Source of the DNA: Blattamonas nauphoetae
Lineage: Eukaryota > Preaxostyla > Oxymonadida
Assembly (NCBI GenBank): GCA_033064195.1
Contig: JARBJD010000008.1
Location: 248,001 to 312,000, forward strand
Direction of reading: 5' to 3'
DNA: 64,000 nt
Under the pieces are notes generated by a model. It had not been told where the DNA came from and did not search any database. It saw only the letters and a program-made list of their open reading frames with translations. Numbering within the stretch: position 1 is the stretch's first letter; each line of letters starts with the position of its first letter. Shown piece by piece: positions 1 to 10,300 of the stretch. The position numbers and the translations under genes are program-made.

Positions 1-3000
1 GACAACTCGATACTGCTTGTAGTGGACACCCAAGTGAATTGGAAGCACGCGACATCTCTTCCACTTTTTGGAACGATGCCAAGCAATCACAAGTCTCTGG
101 TGACTGAATCGTCGGAAACCAGCATTTTGGGAAGGGATACAGATCAAGCACGGGGTCTTCTGTCGATTGTTGGGAGTGGACTCTCTTTTTCGAACACAGC
201 GTTTCCTCTCGCAACTGGCCCCCTTTTTGATTTTGGGTTCGACACAGACAACACCCAGCAATCACTGTTGGCAGCATCTGTTTGTTTGACACGATCAGAG
301 ATGACGAATGTGACGAGTCGTCGTCGCTTGATTAGCGATACTGTCCGCTTCCCTCTGGTGTCTCAACGAGTGATTTGTTCGTCGATATCGGAAAGCACGA
401 ACCATCTTTGTGGGACAGGGTCGTTGGACCTGAATTTTGGGAGTGCTCTTTGTTGTCTGAACTCTTCGTTCTCCAAATGCCAAACCGACCCCGACCCAAC
501 AGAAGGCCCTCCCACCGTGTATCTCCAACACCGAACAACCCATTTTGACCACACACTCTCTCCGGAATGCACTCTGTTGGACACGTGCACCTTCCGAGAC
601 ATCCACGCTGACCGAGGAGGAGCGATTGACTCACTCGAAGCAGGAACCTCACTCAGCGTCACCGAATGCTTCTTTCTTCGCTGTTCAGCCGATCGTATGG
701 CAGGAAGCATCTTTTTCTGGCAGTCACCATCTTGTTCGATCGCTTTGTCGCACAGTTCATTCGTGTCTGGGAATTCTGGCGCACAAGCCGGAGCAGTGCA
801 GTTCTCCTATTGTTCACTGGGTTCGATAACCGATTGTGTGTTTTACGACCTCAATACAACAGGATCAGCTGGAGCCATGATGATGAAAGATTGTCCCGGC
901 CCGATCACAGTTTCGAACTGTCTTTTTCAGAAATGCAGACATCTTGGTGGTGGTGGTCTAGGAGGAGCGATTCATTCAGTCAACAGTGGGTTTACGTTCA
1001 AGTCTCTCCGTTTCAGAGAGAACCTCGCCGTCTCACATCATCGAGGACACGATCTTGCGATTGAGCTGACCGAAGCAACTCGTGATGCCTCGTCGTTCGA
1101 AGACTGCGACACTGATCAAGAAGATATTCAGATTTTTTTCATTAATTTCGCGATCACTCCCAACTTGATCACCGCTTCGACTCCTCTGGCAGTTTCGTCA
1201 GTGAACAGTGTGGGAAGCTCGAACAACAGGACGGCACAAGCGACAATATCACTTGATCAACCGATCAGTGGAACAGTTCTGGTGCTCGTTGACAACACGG
1301 GCAACTACGAAATGCCGAACGACGACTCTCCTCCTCCAATCACCAGAATGATCTCGTTCGACTTCTCTGCAGATTCAACATCGGCGGAATGCGAGCTCTC
1401 ATTTGGAGAATGGGAAGTTCTGCAATACGAAGCGAACTATTCGCTCGTCACATTTGGATGGAAAGAATCGATCGTCGACACAAACGGAGCTGTCCTCACA
1501 ACACCAAATCCGCCTCGAGTTGTTCGTGCGGTGTGTGAAGGCGGAAACTCTGAATTCGATGCTTTCTTCTCTCTGAAAGCGCGGACACTTGCGACAGGAT
1601 CGTACAAAGCGTCAGTGAAAGGGAAATCAGATTTCTGGATGGTTGTTGATTTTCTGCACGACCCGTCTGGAGGCACTCTCTCCTCCACTGAATTCGGACT
1701 GAAGCTTCAGGGTGAAGATGCGATTCTGGATTTCGAAACGACCTATGAAATTGATGAAGTGATCGATGAGAGCACACGGGACGCTCTCATCCTCGACCCT
1801 CCTCGCCTCTTCTTCACCACTCCGAGTCGTCCCGTGTTGAAGAGTGTTGGAACGATCACATTTTCTGACTCAAAACAAGATGTGATCAACATCAAACTGG
1901 TTGGAGAAACCCTTTTCGCAAACCCGTACACACTGACAGTCACTGATGGATCGGCTACATCCACTTTGACAGCTGTCTTCGATGCTGATGGAGTGAATGG
2001 AGAGACGACAGCTGTTCTTTACTCGATGGATGGAAGCTCGACAGTACAGTTGGGCTTTGGGAAAACATACACCATCACGGGGTTCACATGCTCAGCTTCT
2101 AATCAGCCAACTCTAACCCCAAATCTGAAAATTCTTGTTCCATCTGAACCGCCGCGTGTCGAAAAGGTGATTTCAGCCGCACTGAACGATGCCCAGAATG
2201 AGGTTGAAGTGACATTCCAAGCGCGGGCGCTTCCAGCGACAATCACTTCCGTCACCATCACAGGAAAAGACGCTTCTATTTTCGTCTCCGCCCAGCGATT
2301 GTCAGACACGTCGTTCTCGGCTCGTTTCCACGTGGCGGAGGTGGCATCGTTCAATTCATTGATTTTTGATGAGACATATTCGATCGAATCAGTGTCAAAC
2401 GGAACAAACTTCATCCTGAACGATGATCTTTCTTTTGCAGTTCCGCACAATTCATTTATTTCCTCCGCAATCTTCTCGTTTGTGGATGTCCACCACACAC
2501 GCTGCCAAATCTCGTTCGAAGGGACTCGTCTTCCAACGCTGGAAGAATACACTGTCCTTCTCAGTCCCTCGTTCTCATTTCGCCTCTCATTCCCATCACC
2601 TTCACTCGGACAATCGCCAACACTCTCAATCGGCCTCTCTGACACACTGCAATATGCACAGACATACTCAATCGTGTCGATCACGAAGACGAGCAATCCA
2701 ACTGAACATCTTCGATTTGATGCTTCAATTGAGATCGAGACTGGACCGAAACCAACATGGACTTCGATCACTGTAAACGAAGGAGGCAGCAACAAAACGG
2801 AAGAATGTGGGTCAGTTGAAGAGCCGTGTGGATCAGTAGCTTGGGGATGGAAAGCAGGAAAAGCACAATTGGGAGGAAACAGAGTCAGGATTTCGATCAA
2901 GAAAGAAGTTGGTTTCGGAGAGAGAATCAGGGTTGGATCTGAGCGACTGGTGATCCAATCAGCGACACGGAACCGATCTCGTCTGCTGTGTAACAGCTCA

Positions 3001-3789
3001 GTCTTCGAGACAAGCGCAGTTGCAAACCGAAAAGCTGGGATTGTGTCGATTGATGGAGGGTTGGTGGGTCTTTCTAGTTTGGTTCTTTCGTTGCATTCAG
3101 CCTCGAGCGCAGAGGTTGTGAGACATTTCGTTGTTTTTGGGAAGGGTCTCCTTGTGGTTGAATCTGTGGAGATCATTACAGAAGGAAGTGGGGTAGTGGG
3201 GATGGGAGTTGGGTGGATGAAAGGAGGAGAGATGAAAGTGAACAGCGTTTTGATGAAAAATGTTGTTCTGGGAGTGACCCTGTTTGGAGGAGAAGACAAA
3301 CACGAAGGAATTGACTTCTCTGTTTGTGAACTGAATGTTTGTAACTGCACGACATCCGATGCTCTCGTCCACTTCTCGTCTCTCTTGCCCTCATCATCGT
3401 ACTCACTCTCCCACTCTTCATTCCACACCACAATTCGCACAATCGACTCAACTTCATCATCATCTGCAACAGCCGATCTGAGTCTGATCTCTATCACATG
3501 CTGCCAAGAATTGATTTCTGTTGTTGATTGTGTGTTTGAGAAGAGTGGAACGTGCCTCTCTTCATCTCCATCGACATTCACTGGGAGCATTCTGCACATC
3601 ACTCTCTCCTCGCTCTTTCGTTCTCAATCGACAGTCGAAATCTCATCGTGTCTGTTTGTTGATTGTCTGAGTGTGTTGTCTGGAACAGGAACACTGTACA
3701 TCTCAACTGGAACGCACTCAACTCGAATAGACAGACCTTTGAGATTGATCTCATCGATCTCAGCTTTTTCGATCTCAAAAAATAACTAG
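1..3789 (+). CDS. Gene A1: secreted beta-helix/E-set surface protein, 5' end outside window, 3' end split by an element
   Basis: The reading frame is open from base 1, so the gene starts upstream. Alignment with the full-length paralogue at 53548 puts base 1 near residue 158. The first ~400 residues form a parallel beta-helix (pectin-lyase-like) with repeated GGAI-type turns and CxFxxC rungs such as CTFRDI and CSFLRC. About five E-set/Ig-like repeats of ~110 residues follow, each ending in a Y-[ST]-[IL] strand (for example GKTYTITGF). A second beta-helix opens with the cysteine motif EECGSVEEPCGSVAWGW. Unlike gene B there is no transmembrane segment or kinase tail, so a secreted role is inferred. 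The last ~20 codons (from 3732) come from an inserted element; the true C terminus lies at 6842-7069. Whether this allele is functional is doubtful. Confidence 0.75.
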   Translation, partial: DNSILLVVDTQVNWKHATSLPLFGTMPSNHKSLVTESSETSILGRDTDQARGLLSIVGSGLSFSNTAFPLATGPLFDFGFDTDNTQQSLLAASVCLTRSEMTNVTSRRRLISDTVRFPLVSQRVICSSISESTNHLCGTGSLDLNFGSALCCLNSSFSKCQTDPDPTEGPPTVYLQHRTTHFDHTLSPECTLLDTCTFRDIHADRGGAIDSLEAGTSLSVTECFFLRCSADRMAGSIFFWQSPSCSIALSHSSFVSGNSGAQAGAVQFSYCSLGSITDCVFYDLNTTGSAGAMMMKDCPGPITVSNCLFQKCRHLGGGGLGGAIHSVNSGFTFKSLRFRENLAVSHHRGHDLAIELTEATRDASSFEDCDTDQEDIQIFFINFAITPNLITASTPLAVSSVNSVGSSNNRTAQATISLDQPISGTVLVLVDNTGNYEMPNDDSPPPITRMISFDFSADSTSAECELSFGEWEVLQYEANYSLVTFGWKESIVDTNGAVLTTPNPPRVVRAVCEGGNSEFDAFFSLKARTLATGSYKASVKGKSDFWMVVDFLHDPSGGTLSSTEFGLKLQGEDAILDFETTYEIDEVIDESTRDALILDPPRLFFTTPSRPVLKSVGTITFSDSKQDVINIKLVGETLFANPYTLTVTDGSATSTLTAVFDADGVNGETTAVLYSMDGSSTVQLGFGKTYTITGFTCSASNQPTLTPNLKILVPSEPPRVEKVISAALNDAQNEVEVTFQARALPATITSVTITGKDASIFVSAQRLSDTSFSARFHVAEVASFNSLIFDETYSIESVSNGTNFILNDDLSFAVPHNSFISSAIFSFVDVHHTRCQISFEGTRLPTLEEYTVLLSPSFSFRLSFPSPSLGQSPTLSIGLSDTLQYAQTYSIVSITKTSNPTEHLRFDASIEIETGPKPTWTSITVNEGGSNKTEECGSVEEPCGSVAWGWKAGKAQLGGNRVRISIKKEVGFGERIRVGSERLVIQSATRNRSRLLCNSSVFETSAVANRKAGIVSIDGGLVGLSSLVLSLHSASSAEVVRHFVVFGKGLLVVESVEIITEGSGVVGMGVGWMKGGEMKVNSVLMKNVVLGVTLFGGEDKHEGIDFSVCELNVCNCTTSDALVHFSSLLPSSSYSLSHSSFHTTIRTIDSTSSSSATADLSLISITCCQELISVVDCVFEKSGTCLSSSPSTFTGSILHITLSSLFRSQSTVEISSCLFVDCLSVLSGTGTLYISTGTHSTRIDRPLRLISSISAFSISKNN

Positions 3790-6700
3790 TGTTCAAATTC
3801 TCATAAAACTCGAAATATCGAAGTAAAAGACCCGCTATCCGTGTAGAATTTTGTTTATAAGCACTTTCATTGAAATCTCGAGATGAATCGTCCCACAATA
3901 ATTCTTCATCCCGATCCGATTGAAGAACTGGATGAATCACGCTTGTTTATCCAATAATTTATTAATTCCACCGCGACAGATCTCCTCTACCATTTCTCGA
4001 CGATTATTTCTCTCTTAGAGTGATTTATTCAGCAGCTTAACATTCGTTGTTTAATTGTATTTTAGTCTTCGAGATTTCTTCTCTTTATCACGATTTTCAG
4101 TCCTATTTAGACTTGGTTGATCTGTCCTTTCCAATATTTATCTCTTTATTTCCATCTCTCTCAGATAATCTGTCAGTGACCAGTGAGATCTCAAATGACA
4201 CTTCGAAGCCGCCTCTCGAATGACCCCAACTCGTTTCTGCGGACTCTCCTCGTATGTTGGGAATGCGCTGATTGCTGGTGCAGGCGAACAGATTCTGAAA
4301 TCACCTCCAATTGTCCAGAAATGGTTTGCTCTTTTGGGTTCGTCGTTCTCAACGCGGCTGTCTTTGACTGTCCCATCGTCAACCGTCCTCTCTCCAAACA
4401 ATTCCTGGTGTCCCTGAACAACACATTGTGACCAGATTATCTTTCCCATTCTCGACTTTTCAACCATCTCTGAAACACTTCTCGTTTTACTTGTCGAAAT
4501 GGGATGCACTCCGCATTCCCGCCATTCTACAGCCACCTCCGATCTGTTTCATGATCATCCAGTCCGTTGACTATCCACTCAGTCTTATATCTCGTTCCTG
4601 CAACCAAGCCCAAACAGCCATCCGATATCAAAGAATACAAACAACTCCAGACGACTCTGTTGGTCAACACAAGGTTAGCTCTGCAACTAACATCGTCAGA
4701 GATGGAACAACTTGTTGCGCAACATGTTTCGGCCGTTCAACAGCGAGCTCACATTCCGAAGCGAATAGGATTGTCATCAGGTCCATCAAACACCTCCATG
4801 ATGCCGATTCTGGACAATACCCAAGTTTGACCATCAATGACCGGAAAGCAAGGATCGGAAGCAATCCACGAGGAGATGTTAAGATGACACTTTTTGAAGG
4901 CTGAATGATCCCTCCGATTTCTCGTCCTTTGGACTGTGCATGCGTTGAATCATATTTACCGACGATTAGGAACTCCATCACGCCAACACTCCTCCAAACG
5001 AGCTCTCTTCTCAACACTGTCGTCGCTCTCTTCATATCGCCGTCCATTTCACTCCAAACGACAGAATGGAGCCCCAACTCAGGTTGTCACTGTGCCGTCC
5101 TTGAACAACCCCACCTTCACCCTCGATAAGCAGCACAGCGACAACGAAGTTTTAACCAAGATCTTTCAGAAGCAGCATTTCAAACACAGGACGGACAAGG
5201 TGGATGAGGTCGACTGGAACTTGGCAAACGAAACACTCTTTTCGACAACACCGAGCCACTTCATCCGTCTCTTCAGCCAGCACGAAGCACATCGCCCAAA
5301 GCAACACACGAAAGGAAAACACCGACTGCGCAGATGTACACGTCACACACGCACCTCGCAAACCCAAACCAGTCTGAGAACGACACGGTCAAGCGACATT
5401 TCAAACACAACCCCATTTCCTTCACAACAGTTGGAGTGGTATAATCCAAACATCGAGCCGTGGCAGAGTCTCAATGACAACGTCGACAAAGGGGCGAGGG
5501 AAGCTGAAGAGAACCAGCGGCACATCGAAACTGAAGTGCTCGACGAACTCGCAGTCGACGCTGTCGACACATCTGTCGCCTTCGAGCAGCAACTGCGGGA
5601 GAGCTCCTTGCGAGACGTGGTGCTGAAGATGAAGCAGTTTCTGAAGCAGTCGTCGATTCTCATGCCGACACTCCCCAAAAGCGACGCTCCTCAGCCGTTC
5701 CTTCTCCTCGCTCGGCCGAAGTTAGAGTCGATGCTCTCGTCAACCACCAATCTGGAGAAGACACTCCCACAGAAGAGTGCAACCACAACGAGGCCGACCA
5801 CAGCCATCGAAGCCGCAGCTCCAGCAGACGATGGAAGAAAGGCCGAGAAACAGACCAGCGACTCACACGATAAGCTGAAGCTGAGCAGGCAAACGCAGAA
5901 ATTGCGCAAAGAGGAAGTCAAGTTTGTGGAACATGCGAATGATGCCGAGAGCGAGCACTGGGGGATGGAACAGGAAGATGAGGAGGAGAGGCTGCACGGA
6001 ATCGACGAAAGCCATCTGATGAACACCAGGAATTCAGCAACGATGCAGAGGAATGCCGAGATCATGACGTAGCATTGGCCAACACGACAGACAATCTAAA
6101 GCAAAAGTTGAGTGGGTTTTCCTCTTTTCAGTGTTTATTCTATCACACTACAACCATTTCGCTTTTTCAAGATTCTTATTTTGACTATTTGACACAACAT
6201 TGAGACAATTATAGATACGCTTAATTAAGTCATTGATCTCAGTCCCAAAAACCGGAACTGAGATCGATCGACAGGCTTCTGATTTGATCCCAGTGATCCC
6301 AGTCGGATCTGATCCCACTAAATACCTACAATACCATTTCGTTTCTTTCATTTCAAAAAAGTCTTCTTATATATGATATTTGAATGGAAAAAAAAGTAAA
6401 AAGGAAAATGGTCACTTCATAGATCATGAAAATGCAAACTTTGGGTGCTGCTGTTTCAGTTTGTTCTACAACAATAATTATAAAACCAAGTCGATAATGC
6501 GTTATTATGTCTTCTTTGATGGTTTTTTCTCACTGACTAAAGTCAATGAAGGGAATACATCGAAAAAAGAAGTGTTGGTGATTGTGATCGTGCGTGTTTT
6601 TGGGAAATAAGAGCTGTCTGAAATATTGAAGAGCATTATGTGAAAACAAGAAGTGAATTGAACATGATTAATGAAGTGATAATGAGAAAATCTCAAAGGA

Positions 6701-6841
6701 AAAGAGTTGAAATTTGATCTCAGTCCAAATTTAGGCACTGACATCAATTGATCCCAGTTTTACCTATTTTGATGGGACTACTCAGATGCCTGTCGATCGA
6801 TCTCAGTTTCTGCTTGATTGATCTCATGTATCAAAGGTCTG
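3732..6841. mobile_element. hAT-like non-autonomous element (3.1 kb) inserted in gene A1
   Basis: The intact paralogue at 53041 reads straight through this site. The ends form an inverted repeat CAGACCTTTGA / TCAAAGGTCTG, with looser AT-rich and ATCTCAG-rich subterminal similarity. The flanks are CGAATAGA on the left and CGAATAGT on the right, an 8-bp target duplication with one mismatch (or a clean 7-bp one, CGAATAG). CAG-type termini and an ~8-bp TSD fit the hAT superfamily. No transposase is recognisable. The interior holds one long unrecognised ORF (4936-6072) and scraps of shorter frames at 4183-4904 that I cannot place. Confidence 0.75.
4936..6072 (+). CDS. Unrecognised hydrophilic ORF inside the hAT-like element
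   Basis: An open frame of 378 codons, the longest in this element. It has no ATG near its 5' end (the first codon in this definition is GTG; the first in-frame Met is about residue 228), so it may be an exon entered by splicing or a decayed gene. The product is rich in Gln, Thr, Ser and Lys. There is an acidic/basic alternating stretch after residue ~300 (KAEKQTSDSHDKLKLSR, then EQEDEEERLHG) that could be coiled coil. It has no signal peptide or membrane segment and matches no transposase I know. It may be captured host sequence or an accessory ORF. Confidence 0.3.
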   Translation: MHALNHIYRRLGTPSRQHSSKRALFSTLSSLSSYRRPFHSKRQNGAPTQVVTVPSLNNPTFTLDKQHSDNEVLTKIFQKQHFKHRTDKVDEVDWNLANETLFSTTPSHFIRLFSQHEAHRPKQHTKGKHRLRRCTRHTRTSQTQTSLRTTRSSDISNTTPFPSQQLEWYNPNIEPWQSLNDNVDKGAREAEENQRHIETEVLDELAVDAVDTSVAFEQQLRESSLRDVVLKMKQFLKQSSILMPTLPKSDAPQPFLLLARPKLESMLSSTTNLEKTLPQKSATTTRPTTAIEAAAPADDGRKAEKQTSDSHDKLKLSRQTQKLRKEEVKFVEHANDAESEHWGMEQEDEEERLHGIDESHLMNTRNSATMQRNAEIMT

Positions 6842-7069
6842 CGAATAGTGCTGTCGAACGACTGGTTTGAAAATGTTGGATCTGGATCTGTGTGGCCTTG
6901 TCGGACGGACGGAATTGCTGAGCTTGACTGGACTCGCTCAGCTTCGGTGGGATCGTCGCCATCTGATCCAGTTGGAGTCCTTGTTGATTATAAAGTGTTT
7001 CATCCCACGATCGTTCGTCGTCGTTGTGTTCTCTCGAACAGCCGCTTGATGATGCAGAAATCTGGATGA
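6842..7069 (+). pseudogene. Gene A1, displaced C-terminal segment
   Basis: After the 3.1-kb element the A frame resumes with the sequence that completes the family C terminus (IVLSNDWFENVGSG, then SNSRLMMQKSG and TGA). It is nearly identical to the uninterrupted A2 C terminus ending at 53275. It carries the last beta-helix rungs and has no hydrophobic tail, which supports A being secreted rather than anchored. With the element in place it is separated from the rest of A1 unless the element is removed or spliced out, and there is no evidence for splicing. Confidence 0.8.
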
Positions 7070-7160
7070 ATTGGCCGTTCGTCTTGTGCCTTCTTTTTCG
7101 TATCTTGATCTTCATTTCTGTTGATTTCTCGTCTCACTTCACTTTTGTTTCGATCACATG

Positions 7161-7345
7161 ATTCAAGAACACTCCATGATAGGTCTGACGTAAACCGAGA
7201 TCAGAAACTTGAGAAACATTGCACACATATTTGCACCATCTTAATCATGCGATGTTGATTCTAAATCAGGCTTCTTTGTTGAACCGTTTGATTGGAACGA
7301 ATAATGTGCCGATCGATTTGTGCAGGAATTGCTTTCTTCACCCAT
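7161..7345 (+). promoter_or_regulatory. Conserved 5' flank of gene B1
   Basis: About 185 bp upstream of the B1 start is strongly conserved with 53364-53547 upstream of B2 (shared AAGAACACTCC, GATAGGTCTGAC, TTTGCACCATCTTAATCATG, GATTCTAAATCAGGCTT). The conservation continues into the signal-peptide codons. It presumably holds the promoter and 5' UTR, but recent duplication alone could explain it. Confidence 0.4.
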
Positions 7346-10300
7346 ATGCCTCCTCATATCTTTCTTGCTGTTCCCCTCATCGTTTCCATCATCCAATTGA
7401 CCCATACTGCTCAGACTATCCCCGATGCAAGTTTGTTGAACCTGAAACCAATTCTTGATGAATTGACTAATTCAGAAATCTCAAACAACGAATGCAGAAA
7501 TGAACCAATCTATCTCCATGGACAATACCATATCTTGGAATCTCTAATAAGATCACAGAACATCTCGATAATTGGGGGTCAATCAGCATCAATCGTTTCG
7601 AGCGGAACAGAAAACGAACAAGCTCTTTCGAACTCTAACCCATCATCGATGCTGATTGTTTCAAACAGCACAGTTGCACTGTCGTCACTTCGATTGATTT
7701 GCAATGGAGACCACATTTCTGTTGCAACAATCAGCGAATCATCGATGTCGGTCTCAAACTGCAAAATTGGAGCTGCTTCAAGCACTAGTCCGTTTTTATC
7801 ATCGTGTACACCCTCAGACAATTTGATGTTGACAGTTGTGGACACACAAGTGAACTGGAAGCACGCATTAGCTCTTCCGCTTTTTGGAACGATGCCAACC
7901 AATCACAAGTCTCTGGTGACTGAATCGTCGGAAACCAGCATTTTGGGAAGGGATACAGATCAAGCACGGAATCTTCTGTCGATTGTTGGGAGTGGACTCT
8001 CTTTTTCGAACACAGCGTTTCCTCTCGCAACTGGCCCCCTTTTTGATTTTGGGTTCGACACAGACAACACCCAACAATCACTGCTGGCAGCATCTGTTTG
8101 TTTGACACGATCAGAGATGACGAATGTGACGAGTCGTCGTCGCTTGATTAGCGATACTGTCCGCTTCCCTCTGGTGTCTCAACGAGTGATTTGTTCGTCG
8201 ATATCGGAAAGCACGAACCATCTTTGTGGGACAGGGTCGTTGGACCTGAATTTTGGGAGTGCTCTTTGTTGTCTGAACTCTTCGTTCTCCAAATGCCAAA
8301 CCGACCCCGACCCAACAGAAGGCCCTCCCACCGTGTATCTCCAACACAGATCAACACAGTTTAACCACAAACTCTCTCCGGCATTCACTACATTCGATAC
8401 GTGCACCTTCCGAGACATCCACGCTGAGAGAGGAAGCGCGATTGAATCGAACCAGGCAACGGCCACCCTTAGCGTCACCAAATGCTCCTTCCTTCGTTGC
8501 TCAGCTGATCGTTTGGGAGGAAGCATATATTGCTGGCCATCGCCTTCTTGTTCGATCGCTGTGTCACTCTGTTCGTTTGCATCGGGAAACTCGGACAATT
8601 CGGGAGGAGCCATACAGTACAATTACTGTCACCAAGGATCGATCACAGATTGTGTGTTTTACAATGTCAGCGCAGCAAATCAGGGCGGAGGATTGACGCT
8701 GGCCGACTGTATACAAGCTACAGTCACAGTTTCGAACACTCTTTTCCAGAAATGCAGAACATCAAATGAAGGTGGAATTGGGGGTGCTGTGAGCATCAAG
8801 AACTGTGTGTATGCATGCACATCTCTCCGTTTCAGAGGGAACAGTGCCGTTTCACTCGATCGAGGGCACGATGTTGGAATCACAAATACAATTTCATTAA
8901 CCTCGGAAAGAATCTCGTTCACAGATTGCGACACTGATCAGGAAACAATTGAGATTTATTTTGATAGCTCTGTCGACGTCCCTCCCAACATGGTCTCTGT
9001 GTCGAATCTTTTGACAGTCTCTTCAATCAGCACCTTGGTGAGCTCGGACAACCGAACGGCAAAAGCGACGCTCACAGTTGACCGACCGATCAGCGGAACA
9101 GTTCTGATGCTCGTTGACAACACAGACAACTACGAAATGCCGAACGAGGACTCTCCTCCTCCAATCAACAGACTGATCTCATTCGACTTCTCACCAGATT
9201 CAACATCGACAGAATCTGAGCTCTCTTTTGGAGAATGGGAAGTACTGCAATACGAAGCGAATTATTCCCTCATCACTTTTGGATGGAAAGAATGGATCGT
9301 CGACACAGATGATGCTGTCCTTACAACACCAAATCCACCTCGAATTGTGCGAGCGATGTGTAAAGGTGGAAACTCCGAGTTCGACGCTTTCTTCTCTCTG
9401 AAAGCGCGTACACTTGCGACAGGATCGTACAAAGCGTCAGTGAAAGGGAAATCAGATTTCTGGATGGTTGTTGAATTTGAGCACAACCCATCTGGAGGCA
9501 ATATCTTCTCAACTGGATTTGGACTGAAGCTGCAGGGTGAAGACGCAATCCTGGATTTCGAGACGACGTATGAAATTGATTCGGTGATTGATGAGAGCAG
9601 AAACAAGATCCTCATCCTCGACCCTCCTCGTCTCTTCTTCACCACTCCGAGCCATCCAACATTGAAGAGTGTTGGAAAGATCTCATTTTCGGACTCAAAC
9701 AAAGACACGATCACAATCAAGCTGGTTGGAGAGAACCTTTTCGCAAACCCGTACACACTGACAGTCTCTTCTGGATCGACCACATCCACCTTGACAGCTG
9801 TCTTCGATGCTGATGGAGTGAATGGAGAGACGACAGCTGTTCTTTACTCGATGGATGGAAGCAAGAAAGTGGACTTGAGTTTTGGGAAGACATACACCAT
9901 CTCGGGGTTCACATCCTCAGCTTCTAGTCAGCCAAAACTAACACCGAATCTGAAGATTGCCGTTCCATCAGAACCACCACGTGTTGAAAGAGTCCTTTCA
10001 TCCACACTGAACGATGCCCAGGATCAAATTAATGTGGTATTCAAAGCTCGCGCGCTTCCATCGGCCGTCACAGCTGTCACCATCACAAGAAAAGATGATT
10101 CGGTCTGCGTCTCCGCCCAACGATTGACAAGCATATCGTTCTCTGCTCTGTTCAACGTGGCGGAGGCGACATCGTCCAATTCATTGGCTTTTGGTGAGAC
10201 ATACTCGATCGAATCAGTGTCAAACGGAACAAGCTTCATCTTGAACCCTGGTCTGGCTTTTCTTGTTCCTTCGAAGACCCAACTCATTGATATCGACACC

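Noticed and set aside
2103-3602. 499-codon minus-strand open frame opposite gene A1
   Set aside because: It is the antisense shadow of a Ser/Thr-rich coding sequence. The plus frame has clear beta-helix and E-set structure and paralogues; the minus product has none.
7304-7345. Upstream ATG as start of B1
   Set aside because: In B2 it is followed within three codons by TGA and in A2 it is ATA; the downstream ATG is conserved and directly opens the signal peptide.
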